A stretch of DNA of 64,000 nt, taken from NCBI RefSeq assembly GCF_900089755.1, contig NZ_FLOC01000004.1:124001-188000 (forward strand). Direction: 5' to 3'. The DNA comes from Marinomonas aquimarina. Its GTDB lineage: Bacteria; Pseudomonadota; Gammaproteobacteria; Pseudomonadales; Marinomonadaceae. The notes beneath the pieces were generated by a model, which saw only the letters and a list, made by a program, of their open reading frames with translations, did not search any database and had not been told where the DNA came from. Shown in pieces: positions 17,829-25,819 of the stretch. The position numbers and the translations under genes were made by a program. Every line of letters starts with the position of its first letter. Position 1 is the stretch's first letter.

Positions 17829-19841
17829 ATGTCTGCCCATCCCATGCCCGCGCGCCAATGTGTTGTCAGTTACTCGACTCGAGAAGAGGCCCTAGAGCGC
17901 TTCAGCACACTCTGCCAAGGCTTAGACGACTGCTTACTGGTCAGCCACATCAGCGCCGACATCCCCCCTAATACAGCGTTGCAACAGATCAATTTTAAGG
18001 CGCTGCAGCACCAACTGGGCAACACTTATGAAGCGATCTTTTTAGATCTGTCTGGCGGGTTACACCTGACCGCGCTGTCTATTCTGGCGGGAACCCTGCG
18101 CGGCGGTGGCTTACTGGTATTACATTTGGGCGCAGACTGGTTAGCCCGAGAAGACTGCGAATTAGCGCGCTTCCTACCTTGGCCACTGACCAGTGAGCAG
18201 GTCACGAGCCATTATAAAACCCTCTTTTGGCATGCCTTACACGCTCCCGAGTCACCTTTTACCAGAGTCTGGCCAAGCCTCCTTACACCGTACCATTTGA
18301 CTCAAACAACTCTCACCCCAGCACAACAGCACTTTGTGACACAGGTATTGGCGCAGTGCTCCGGCACCCATATCTTGTTGGCAGCCAGGGGACGCGGCAA
18401 GTCCTATGCCCTAGCCGAGCTGTTATACCAAGGGCAACAACAAGGCTTGCGCTGTGTGTGCACAGCGTCCAGCCCCCATAACCTCAGTACCTTAACGGAA
18501 CACTATCAAGCCGTCGCCCAATCCCCTGCTCCCTTTGTCGCGCCAGATGCCTTGCTACAAGCCGAGCAACACTATGATGTATTAGTCGTCGATGAGGCCG
18601 CTAGCCTTCCCTTGCCCATGCTAGAAGCCATGCTGGAAAAGGCACAATGCTTAGTGTTTAGCAGTACCGATTACGGTTATGAAGGCTCTGGCCGAGGCTT
18701 TGGCATTCGTTTTAGGCAGCAATTAAAAGCCGCTAAACGCCCCTGCCAAGAGCATCATTTAACGAGCCCATTGCGTTGGGGGGAAAATGACCCATTGGAG
18801 CACTGGTTGGATCAACTGCTGTTTCAGGAGTATCAAGCGGGACCATTGCTTGAGCAACAGCCCAGTTATGTCACAGGGGCGCAATGGCAACAACTGCCAC
18901 AACTTTTAGATCAAGCCTTTGCCCTATTAGTAAATGCTCACTATCAAACCACCCCAGAAAACAAAAGATGGTTGGTAGACGACCCAAGCGTGATCACTTT
19001 TTGCCACTATCAAGACGATCGCCTCGTAGGTGTGGCACTGGTGAGTGTGGAAGGTGAGCTGCCGGATGACCTCGCCGAACAAGTGATGCAAGGTAAACGC
19101 CGACCTCGGGGGCACTTATTACCACAATCCTTGTTGGCTCACGAAGGCATTGCCGAAGCGGGCCAGTACCGCTATTGGCGCATTAGCCGTATCGCCATTG
19201 CGGCAGACTACCAACGTCAAGGGCTCGGCAGCCAATTACTCAAGCGCATCGCGCAGCAGGCCAAGGCTCAGGGCGTCGACTTTGTTTGCACCAGTTTTGC
19301 CGCAACCACTGAAGTGGTTCAGTTCTGGCAACACAATCAGTTCACTGCGGTACGCCTAGGCACGGCCCAGGATCAAGCCAGCGGATCTTACTCGTTAATG
19401 ATGCTCAAAGGCTTAAACGATCATAGCAAAGCGTTAACCCAGCAGTGGTCACAATATTTTGCCGAAGACTGGCTCAGCACCTTAGCGCTGCGTTTACGGG
19501 ACTTATCCGAGCCACTGGTGATTGCCATCAGTCACACCTTAGCCATGGGGGAAAATCCACACATGGCCCAATTACGTGCCAAAGATGTGTCAGATTTGAC
19601 CCTTTTCTGTCACCAACATCGTCCCTACGACTCCATTCGAGCGCCATTACTGCGCTTGGTTTTATCCGGACTAGCTAAGCAATCATTTTCCCCAGCGCAT
19701 GCTGATGCCTTGTTATTACTGGGCTGTGGCCTTAATCAAGTATCCGAGAAAGACGCTCATCAGCTAGGTTTTAGTGGCAAAAAAGCCTTTTATCAGCATT
19801 TGAAAAGCGTCATTGCCAGCACCTTGTCCCAGCTAAAATAA
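17829..19841 (+). CDS. tmcA: tRNA(Met) cytidine acetyltransferase TmcA
   Basis: A 670-residue enzyme that makes N4-acetylcytidine at the wobble base of elongator tRNA-Met, using ATP and acetyl-CoA. Order: an N-terminal DUF1726-like region; a RecD-like helicase module with Walker A AARGRGKS (residues 185-192) and Walker B VVDEAASLP; a GNAT acetyltransferase domain with IAADYQRQGLGSQLL; and a C-terminal tRNA-binding part. Length agrees with E. coli TmcA (671). A GTG five codons earlier is open, but AGGAA lies 6 bases before the ATG at 17829. The gene stands alone after the MCP 3 terminator. Confidence 0.93.
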   Translation: MSAHPMPARQCVVSYSTREEALERFSTLCQGLDDCLLVSHISADIPPNTALQQINFKALQHQLGNTYEAIFLDLSGGLHLTALSILAGTLRGGGLLVLHLGADWLAREDCELARFLPWPLTSEQVTSHYKTLFWHALHAPESPFTRVWPSLLTPYHLTQTTLTPAQQHFVTQVLAQCSGTHILLAARGRGKSYALAELLYQGQQQGLRCVCTASSPHNLSTLTEHYQAVAQSPAPFVAPDALLQAEQHYDVLVVDEAASLPLPMLEAMLEKAQCLVFSSTDYGYEGSGRGFGIRFRQQLKAAKRPCQEHHLTSPLRWGENDPLEHWLDQLLFQEYQAGPLLEQQPSYVTGAQWQQLPQLLDQAFALLVNAHYQTTPENKRWLVDDPSVITFCHYQDDRLVGVALVSVEGELPDDLAEQVMQGKRRPRGHLLPQSLLAHEGIAEAGQYRYWRISRIAIAADYQRQGLGSQLLKRIAQQAKAQGVDFVCTSFAATTEVVQFWQHNQFTAVRLGTAQDQASGSYSLMMLKGLNDHSKALTQQWSQYFAEDWLSTLALRLRDLSEPLVIAISHTLAMGENPHMAQLRAKDVSDLTLFCHQHRPYDSIRAPLLRLVLSGLAKQSFSPAHADALLLLGCGLNQVSEKDAHQLGFSGKKAFYQHLKSVIASTLSQLK

Positions 19842-19860
19842 TGGGTGGCTTTCCACCCAT
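19841..19860. repeat. Hairpin at the tmcA stop
   Basis: ATGGGTGG, CTTT, CCACCCAT: a perfect 8-bp stem right after the stop, without a T run. It may be a weak terminator or an mRNA 3' end stabiliser. Confidence 0.5.
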
Positions 19861-19976
19861 CCCCTACTCAGCATGGGCGAACAACCACTCACACTTTCAA
19901 TTCAAACATTACTTTCCAAACTTTCAAAAAAGAATATTTTCCTTTAAAAACATACACTTAAATATTTAATAAAAAA

Positions 19977-19993
19977 TTGGCACGGATTGTGTA
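19977..19993 (+). promoter_or_regulatory. Sigma-54-type promoter of dctPQM
   Basis: TTGGCACG (perfect -24 element), four bases, GTGTA in the -12 position (consensus TTGCW, so imperfect). It sits 91 bases before dctP, and a sigma-54 activator of the DctD type is encoded 4 kb downstream. Confidence 0.6.
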
Positions 19994-20083
19994 ATAAGTA
20001 CGGACAGCAACAACCAAATTGCGTTGCCTGTTTGGCCATGCCCAAGCTAACAATAATAAATACTCAAATTTGGAGTCATACAC

Positions 20084-21076
20084 ATGAAAAAAATCAGCCT
20101 TGCCCTAACGACTGCTGCCCTAGCGTTCACTGCGACAACAGCCTCTGCTAACTGTGATTCAGGCGAACGTGTGGTTAAGTTCAGTCACGTAACTGGTGGC
20201 ACCACTCACCCTAAAGTTGTTGCTGCAAACAACTTTGCTGAGCGCGTAAACGAGGAAATGAATGGCAAACTATGTATCGAAGTGTTCCCTAACTCGACAT
20301 TGTTTGGTGATTCCAAAGAGCTTGAAGCGCTTCTACTAGGTGACGTACAGCTACTAGCACCTTCCCTATCTAAATTTGGCTCTTACACGCCAAAATACGG
20401 CGTCTTCGATCTACCGTTCATCTTCCAAGACATGGACCACGCGATCCGCTTCACGCAAACAGCTGAAGGTAAAGACCTACTAACCGAAATGGACGACTAC
20501 GCGGGATTCGTGGGTCTAGGTTACTGGATGTCGGGCATGAAGTACTTCTCTGCTAACAAACCACTAATGGTGCCTAGCGATGCAGAAGGTCTAAAATTCC
20601 GTGTACAAACCTCTGACGTAGCGAAACAAATGATCGCAGCGATGGATGCTTCTCCACAAGCGATGGCGTTCTCGGAAGTATACGGTGCGCTACAAACAGG
20701 TGTAGTAGACGGTCAGGAGAACACTTGGTCAAACATCTACACTAAGAAATTCTACGAAGTACAAGACAGCATCACAGAAACCAACCACCAGTTGTTGGCG
20801 TACCTGTTTATGACCTCTTCTGAATTCCTATCAAGCTTAAGCGATGAAGATCGCGCGCAATTCATTGCCATTGCGGACGCTGTCACTCAAGAAGCAAACG
20901 AGTCAGTTAAAGCAAAAGAAGCAGCAAACCGCGAAAACATCCTAAAAGCGGGCGGTACGATCAATACTCTGTCTCCAGAACAACGTGCTGAATGGGTAGA
21001 AACAATGAAACCTGTTTGGAAACAGTTCGAGAGCGATATCGGTAAAGATCTAATCGACGCTGCCGCTGGCGCATAA
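20084..21076 (+). CDS. dctP: TRAP transporter C4-dicarboxylate-binding protein DctP
   Basis: A 330-residue periplasmic solute receptor of the TRAP family. The signal peptide ends in TASA before NCDSGERVV. The family segments KVVAANNFAERV, GVFDLPFIF and the substrate-binding stretch VDGQENTWSNIYTKKFYEVQ are present; the Arg in GLKFRVQTS is the usual carboxylate clamp. Together with DctQ and DctM it would import succinate, malate or fumarate with a sodium gradient. Strong GGAG precedes the ATG. Two hairpins separate it from dctQ, consistent with excess receptor over permease. C4-dicarboxylate specificity is inferred from family and from DctBD nearby. Confidence 0.9.
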   Translation: MKKISLALTTAALAFTATTASANCDSGERVVKFSHVTGGTTHPKVVAANNFAERVNEEMNGKLCIEVFPNSTLFGDSKELEALLLGDVQLLAPSLSKFGSYTPKYGVFDLPFIFQDMDHAIRFTQTAEGKDLLTEMDDYAGFVGLGYWMSGMKYFSANKPLMVPSDAEGLKFRVQTSDVAKQMIAAMDASPQAMAFSEVYGALQTGVVDGQENTWSNIYTKKFYEVQDSITETNHQLLAYLFMTSSEFLSSLSDEDRAQFIAIADAVTQEANESVKAKEAANRENILKAGGTINTLSPEQRAEWVETMKPVWKQFESDIGKDLIDAAAGA

Positions 21077-21098
21077 GCTCAGCACACCCGAGCAGCAA

Positions 21099-21122
21099 TG
21101 CTAGCTCCTGTCGGAGCTAGCA
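21099..21122 (+). terminator. First hairpin between dctP and dctQ
   Basis: TGCTAGCTCC, loop TGTC, GGAGCTAGCA: a perfect 10-bp stem with almost no T run. Likely a 3' stabiliser or partial attenuator of the dctP mRNA. Confidence 0.7.
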
Positions 21123-21129
21123 CTTTCGA

Positions 21130-21182
21130 GCCTTTCACATTGTGTTAGCACGCCCGTGAGAATTGGTGTGAAAGGCCTTTTT
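21130..21182 (+). terminator. Second, long-loop hairpin between dctP and dctQ
   Basis: GCCTTTCACA (21130-21139) pairs with TGTGAAAGGC (21167-21176), followed by CTTTTT. This terminator-like structure just before dctQ would reduce read-through into the permease genes. Confidence 0.6.
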
Positions 21183-21213
21183 ACGCTGCAGTTCGATGTT
21201 TAGGAGTCTCCCC

Positions 21214-21891
21214 ATGGCATACTGGCCCCATTTATACTTATTAATATTTATTCTAGCCCTTTGGGCGCTGGAAAAACGTTTTCCAAAATTCATGGAACGA
21301 TTGGAAGAAAACTTACTGGTTCTTATCATTTCTTCGATCATGGTTGTTTCATTCGGTCAGGTCATTGCGCGCTATGCCTTTAACACCGGCTGGGTGGCTG
21401 CCCTCGAATTTAATACCGTGATGTTCTCATGGTTAATCCTGTTAGGCATGAGCTACGGTATCAAAACCGGCTCCCACCTCGGGGTCGATATTCTCCTAAA
21501 TGCCGTACCAAAAGGCGCCTGTAAAGTGCTGTCATTGATCGGTGCTGCTGCAGCGGCTCTTTACGGTCTGATTCTGTTGGATTCTACTTGGCTAGCCATG
21601 TTGGGCGTCGATGTTAGAGGTGGCGCGATTGAGTACTGGTACAAAATGTGGCGTATCGGTCTTGGTCAAGAAGAGCTACGTTACCCTGCCTTTATGGTGG
21701 AAATGTTCGATCTGCAACCGCGTGTACATCGCTGGTTAGTACTAGTGGTTCTGCCAATCAGCTTGGCATTACTGTCTTACCGTTCTCTACAAGCTTTTTG
21801 GGCGATTGCGACAGGCAAACGTGACATGCTGATCAGTGGTCACGAAGCGCAAGATCTTGTGGAAGAGAACAAAGGCGCATTGAAAGACTAA
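21214..21891 (+). CDS. dctQ: TRAP transporter small permease DctQ
   Basis: A 225-residue integral membrane protein with four main hydrophobic segments, partner of DctM. Characteristic small-subunit features include WVAALEFNTVMFSWLILLGM and KTGSHLGVDI. It is longer than the shortest family members because of a loop around MLGVDVRGGAIEYWYKMWRI. I chose the ATG at 21214 because AGGAG lies 7 bases before it; an earlier in-frame start at 21196 has no ribosome site. It lies 17 bases before dctM. Confidence 0.88.
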   Translation: MAYWPHLYLLIFILALWALEKRFPKFMERLEENLLVLIISSIMVVSFGQVIARYAFNTGWVAALEFNTVMFSWLILLGMSYGIKTGSHLGVDILLNAVPKGACKVLSLIGAAAAALYGLILLDSTWLAMLGVDVRGGAIEYWYKMWRIGLGQEELRYPAFMVEMFDLQPRVHRWLVLVVLPISLALLSYRSLQAFWAIATGKRDMLISGHEAQDLVEENKGALKD

Positions 21892-21908
21892 TTGGTTAGG
21901 AGCGTATC

Positions 21909-23522
21909 GTGGAAGCTTTAATTTTATTCGGATTGGTACTGACGCTGCTCTTTATCGGGCTACCAGTTGGTATTTCCTTGGGCTTGTCGTCCATTTTATT
22001 TATTACATTTTTCTCCCATGACTCTTTGTCATCGGTAGCGATCTCCTTGTTTGGTGCAGGCCAGCACTACACGCTATTGGCGATCCCATTCTTTATCTTA
22101 GCGTCGTCATTTATGTCGACAGGTGGCGTAGCGAAGCGTTTGATTAACTTCGCCATTGCCTCGGTGGGTCACTTCCGTGGTGGTCTAGCGATGGCCTCTG
22201 TTTTGGCGTGTATGATGTTCGCGGCATTGTCTGGTTCATCCCCAGCAACCGTAGTCGCGATCGGTACCATTGCCATCGCTGGTATGCGTCAAGTAGGTTA
22301 CTCAAAAGAGTTCGCCTCTGGCATCATCGCCAACGCAGGTACATTAGGTATCTTGATTCCACCGTCCATCGTAATGGTGGTATACGCAGCCGCGACAGAC
22401 GTATCGGTTGGTCGTATGTTCCTAGCAGGTGTTATCCCAGGCTTAATGGCTGGTGGTATGTTGATGCTGGCGATCTACGTGGTAGCGCGAGTGAAAAACC
22501 TACCTGCTGAAGAGTGGAAAGGCTTTGGCAACCTAGTTCGTGGTGGTAAAGACGCTGGTTGGGGTCTATTCCTAATCGTAATCATCATGGGCGGTATTTA
22601 CGGTGGTGCGTTTACCCCAACCGAAGCCGCTGTAGTCGCCGCCGTGTACTCGATCTTTATCGCGCTGTTTGTGTACCGTGACATGGGCCCTCTAAAAGGC
22701 CAAACATGGACCAACGACAGCGATGCACCCGCAGCACGTGTTGGCTTTAACGGCACGGTTTACGGTGTGTCTTTCTTCCTAGTGTGGGAAATCATGTCGT
22801 TCTTCGCTTTCGCAGGCAGCGAAACCGTGACCGCTGGTACACGTGCCATCATCGGCCTAGTACTGGGTGCAGCACTTGCTTTGTTCTATGTCTCAAAACG
22901 TGGTGCAAAACTGGAAGATGGTCTAGTGAGCTGCATCGCTCAAGGTATGCCAATTTGGGGCCGTAACTTCTCATTAATGGCACGTGGCTTCTTCCCTGCT
23001 CTATTTGGTGATGAGACCCGTAAGACCATGATGGAAGGTACTAAGACGACCATCATGCTGATGTTCATCATCGCCAACGCATTACTGTTCGCACACACAT
23101 TGTCTGCAGAGCGTATCCCTCAGGCGATCACTGAATGGATGCTAGGCGTTGGTTTCAACTGGTTCACCTTCCTCATCGCAGTTAACGTTCTGCTGTTGAT
23201 CGGTGGTCAGTTTATGGAGCCATCCGGTCTTTTGGTTATCGTTGCGCCAGTGGTGTTCCCAATCGCGATGGAGCTGGGTGTTGACCCAATTCACCTAGGT
23301 ATCATCATGGTGGTGAACATGGAGATCGGTATGATTACGCCGCCGATTGGTCTGAACCTGTTCGTGACCTCGGGGATCACCGGTATGAGCTTGGCACGCG
23401 TGGTAAAAGCCGCTATGCCATTCGTAGCGGTACTGTTCGTGTTCTTGATCCTAGTGACTTACATTCCTGCACTATCAACTGCGCTACCATACGCCATTAT
23501 GGGGCCAGAGATCGTCCAGTAA
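21909..23522 (+). CDS. dctM: TRAP transporter large permease DctM, with internal insertion
   Basis: A 537-residue multi-span permease that carries out sodium-coupled dicarboxylate transport. Family signatures: the FGAGQHYTLLAIPFFILAS segment, GSSPATVVAIGTIAIAGM, GTLGILIPPSIVMVVY and TPPIGLNLFV. The usual length is about 425-440. The excess lies at about residues 260-370, between the FVYRDMGPL and TKTTIMLMFIIANALLFAHTL segments, and holds about two extra hydrophobic helices. Start codon GTG with TTAGGAG upstream. Last gene of dctPQM, followed by a terminator. Confidence 0.9.
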   Translation: MEALILFGLVLTLLFIGLPVGISLGLSSILFITFFSHDSLSSVAISLFGAGQHYTLLAIPFFILASSFMSTGGVAKRLINFAIASVGHFRGGLAMASVLACMMFAALSGSSPATVVAIGTIAIAGMRQVGYSKEFASGIIANAGTLGILIPPSIVMVVYAAATDVSVGRMFLAGVIPGLMAGGMLMLAIYVVARVKNLPAEEWKGFGNLVRGGKDAGWGLFLIVIIMGGIYGGAFTPTEAAVVAAVYSIFIALFVYRDMGPLKGQTWTNDSDAPAARVGFNGTVYGVSFFLVWEIMSFFAFAGSETVTAGTRAIIGLVLGAALALFYVSKRGAKLEDGLVSCIAQGMPIWGRNFSLMARGFFPALFGDETRKTMMEGTKTTIMLMFIIANALLFAHTLSAERIPQAITEWMLGVGFNWFTFLIAVNVLLLIGGQFMEPSGLLVIVAPVVFPIAMELGVDPIHLGIIMVVNMEIGMITPPIGLNLFVTSGITGMSLARVVKAAMPFVAVLFVFLILVTYIPALSTALPYAIMGPEIVQ

Positions 23523-23554
23523 CGGTTTAATGACAGCCCTCTTGTCATTGCTTA

Positions 23555-23578
23555 GGCGCTCCTCGGAGCGCCTTTTTT
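23555..23578 (+). terminator. Terminator of dctPQM
   Basis: GGCGCTCC and GGAGCGCC form the stem, followed by six T, 33 bases after the dctM stop. Confidence 0.88.
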
Positions 23579-23604
23579 ATATCCGCTTCAAGAGAAACAA
23601 ACGA

Positions 23605-24354
23605 CTAGAAAGACAGCCCCTGCCAGATCAGGCGCACCGCTAGCAAGGTCAGAATAAGGTTAAAAATCCGATGAAAATGACGGTCGGGCATTTTCTTCAA
23701 CACTGTTAAGCCAACCCAAGTGCCGATGGCGCCACTGATCACCATACACACCAGCAAAGGCAGCCAAGCACCAAGCGGAAAGCCCGCTTGCTCAAACACC
23801 GCAATTTTCAGCACATGCTGTAGAGACATGGCGGTGGCAAAGGTCGCCACGGTACGAAAACGATCGATAAATACCTGTTTGATAAAGGCCGCCACCAAGG
23901 GCCCCGTCGCCCCCACAAACAAGGTCAAGAAAGTGGTGATGCCACCCGCGAGCATGGTGCCAAACTTACCCAGTACCAGCTTCGGCAGCTTCGGCCCCCA
24001 ACACAGGAACAGGATGAAGCCGGCAATCGAGAAATACATGACATCGGCAGGCAATGCGACGAGTACAAACTGACCGATTAACGCACCGACAATCGCTCCG
24101 GGAAGAAACAGACCAATCAAACGCCAATCAATATGGCGCCAACTCATGCCGGCACGGCCTGCGTTAGAGCCCAGCTGTGCTACGCCATGCAGGGGAATAA
24201 TCACAAGGGGAGGCAGCACCTGCGCCATCACACCAAGCAGCATAACGCCGCCACCAGCGCCAAAGCTGGCGGTAAAAAGAGAAGTAAAACCGGCAGTGAT
24301 CACCAGTAGCCAAAAGATCATTGGCGACAGGCCATTTAAAAAGAATTCGCTCAC
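23605..24354 (-). CDS. TSUP (TauE/SafE) family membrane permease
   Basis: A 249-residue inner-membrane protein with 7-8 hydrophobic segments and the family repeat GFTSLFTASFGAGGGVMLLG / KFGTMLAGGITTFLTLFVGATGP, the twofold-related halves of TSUP transporters. Members export sulfite, sulfoacetate or other organic anions; the substrate here is unknown. GTG start at 24354. It lies between dctM and dctD on the regulator strand, so it could be part of the organic-acid locus, but no promoter evidence ties it there. Confidence 0.8.
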   Translation of the reverse strand: MSEFFLNGLSPMIFWLLVITAGFTSLFTASFGAGGGVMLLGVMAQVLPPLVIIPLHGVAQLGSNAGRAGMSWRHIDWRLIGLFLPGAIVGALIGQFVLVALPADVMYFSIAGFILFLCWGPKLPKLVLGKFGTMLAGGITTFLTLFVGATGPLVAAFIKQVFIDRFRTVATFATAMSLQHVLKIAVFEQAGFPLGAWLPLLVCMVISGAIGTWVGLTVLKKMPDRHFHRIFNLILTLLAVRLIWQGLSF

Positions 24355-24451
24355 AACAACACCCTATTCTGAAGGAAGGCTAATGCTAGCATGTTCCTTC
24401 AGAGGGGAATGGCTGTACGATGATTTCGAATGACTTAGAGGGAAATTTGAA

Positions 24452-25810
24452 TTACGACTTGTATAAGTCTTTATCGAGGCCGTACTTACGCATTTTGTCG
24501 TACAGGGTTTTGCGCGGTAGACCAAGCGCATCCATGGTGTCTTTGATGGAGCCTTTTTGGCGCATCAGCTCTTGCTCTAGCAGGGTCTTCTCAAAACGCT
24601 CCATCTGCTCAGGTAAGGTCATCACCCCAGGGTTGCCTTCGTTGGTAATGATCTGGTCGAACTCAAACGAGCCCGCTTCGCCCATCAACACATAACGCTC
24701 GGCAAGGTTACGCAGCTCACGCACGTTACCGGGCCAATCATACGCCATCAAGCTGTGCATACGCTCCGCTGACAATGGCTCTGACTCACGCTTATATTGC
24801 GCGGTGGCCACCAAACAAAAGTGTTGCCAAAGCAGCGGAATATCATCTTTGCGCTCACGTAGTGGCGGGATGTCTACACGAACGACGTTTAAGCGGTAGT
24901 ACAAGTCTTCACGGAAGGTGCCGGTTTCACTGAGCTCTTTCAAATCCACCTTGGTCGCGGCCAAAATACGCAGATCCAAGTCGACACCTTTATTGGAACC
25001 TAAACGCTCGACCTTGCGCTCTTCCAATACGCGCAACAGACGTATCTGCATCGACATAGGCATGCTTTCGATTTCATCAAGGAACAAGGTGCCGCCATTG
25101 GCATGCTCGATTTTACCGATACGCTGGGTTTTGGCATCGGTAAACGCGCCCTTCTCATGGCCAAACAGCTCAGACTCCATAATCGAGTCCGGTACTGCAC
25201 CGCAGTTGATCGCCACAAATGGCTTAGCACGACGCGTGCTGTGTTCATGAATAAAGCGCGCCACCATCTCTTTACCAGTGCCGGTTTCCCCTTGCACCAA
25301 GATATCAGCACCGGTGTCGGCCACATGCAGTAATGCCTGACGCAGTCGATGAATCCCTGGGGTGTTACCAATGATACGTGGGCCCGGCGCGTTATGAGCC
25401 GCCAGTTCCAAACGTAAGAAACGGTTCTCCAGAGTTAAACGACGCTTTTCACAGGCACGGCGCACCACTTCAATAAAATCGTCATTGGAAAAGGGTTTTT
25501 CAATAAAGTCATAAGCGCCATCGCGGATGGCGTTGACCGCCATGCTGATGTCACCATGGCCGGTAATCAGAATAAAAGGAATCTCAGCGTCGATCTTCTT
25601 CACTTGTTCAAACAGCTCAAGACCGCTCATGCCGGGCAAATTGATGTCGCTGACAATGACCCCAGGCCAGTCGATGGACAATTGCTCGGTGACCCCTTGG
25701 GCTGAGCCAAATTCCAGCACATCAAAGTCTTCTAGCTGCAAGGTTTGCGAGATGGCCATACGCACCGATTGCTCATCATCGATGACAATGACGCGATCCA
25801 ATTCTGACAT
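24452..25810 (-). CDS. dctD: C4-dicarboxylate response regulator DctD (sigma-54 activator)
   Basis: A 452-residue NtrC-class regulator. The receiver domain (residues 1-120) has the acidic pair Asp11/Asp12 and phospho-acceptor Asp55 in VSDINLPG. The AAA+ domain has Walker A GETGTGKE, the sigma-54 contact loop KGAFTDA, Walker B LFLDE and the arginine-finger region. A short C-terminal Fis-type HTH (GSIKDTMDALGLPRKTLYDKM) follows. It would activate the sigma-54 promoter before dctP when phosphorylated by DctB. It begins 9 bases after the dctB stop, so the two form one operon. Confidence 0.92.
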   Translation of the reverse strand: MSELDRVIVIDDEQSVRMAISQTLQLEDFDVLEFGSAQGVTEQLSIDWPGVIVSDINLPGMSGLELFEQVKKIDAEIPFILITGHGDISMAVNAIRDGAYDFIEKPFSNDDFIEVVRRACEKRRLTLENRFLRLELAAHNAPGPRIIGNTPGIHRLRQALLHVADTGADILVQGETGTGKEMVARFIHEHSTRRAKPFVAINCGAVPDSIMESELFGHEKGAFTDAKTQRIGKIEHANGGTLFLDEIESMPMSMQIRLLRVLEERKVERLGSNKGVDLDLRILAATKVDLKELSETGTFREDLYYRLNVVRVDIPPLRERKDDIPLLWQHFCLVATAQYKRESEPLSAERMHSLMAYDWPGNVRELRNLAERYVLMGEAGSFEFDQIITNEGNPGVMTLPEQMERFEKTLLEQELMRQKGSIKDTMDALGLPRKTLYDKMRKYGLDKDLYKS

Positions 25811-25819
25811 GGGGAGTCC

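Noticed and set aside
17829-19841. DNA helicase annotation for tmcA
   Set aside because: The helicase-like Walker motifs are combined with a GNAT domain and the full TmcA length, so it is a tRNA acetyltransferase.
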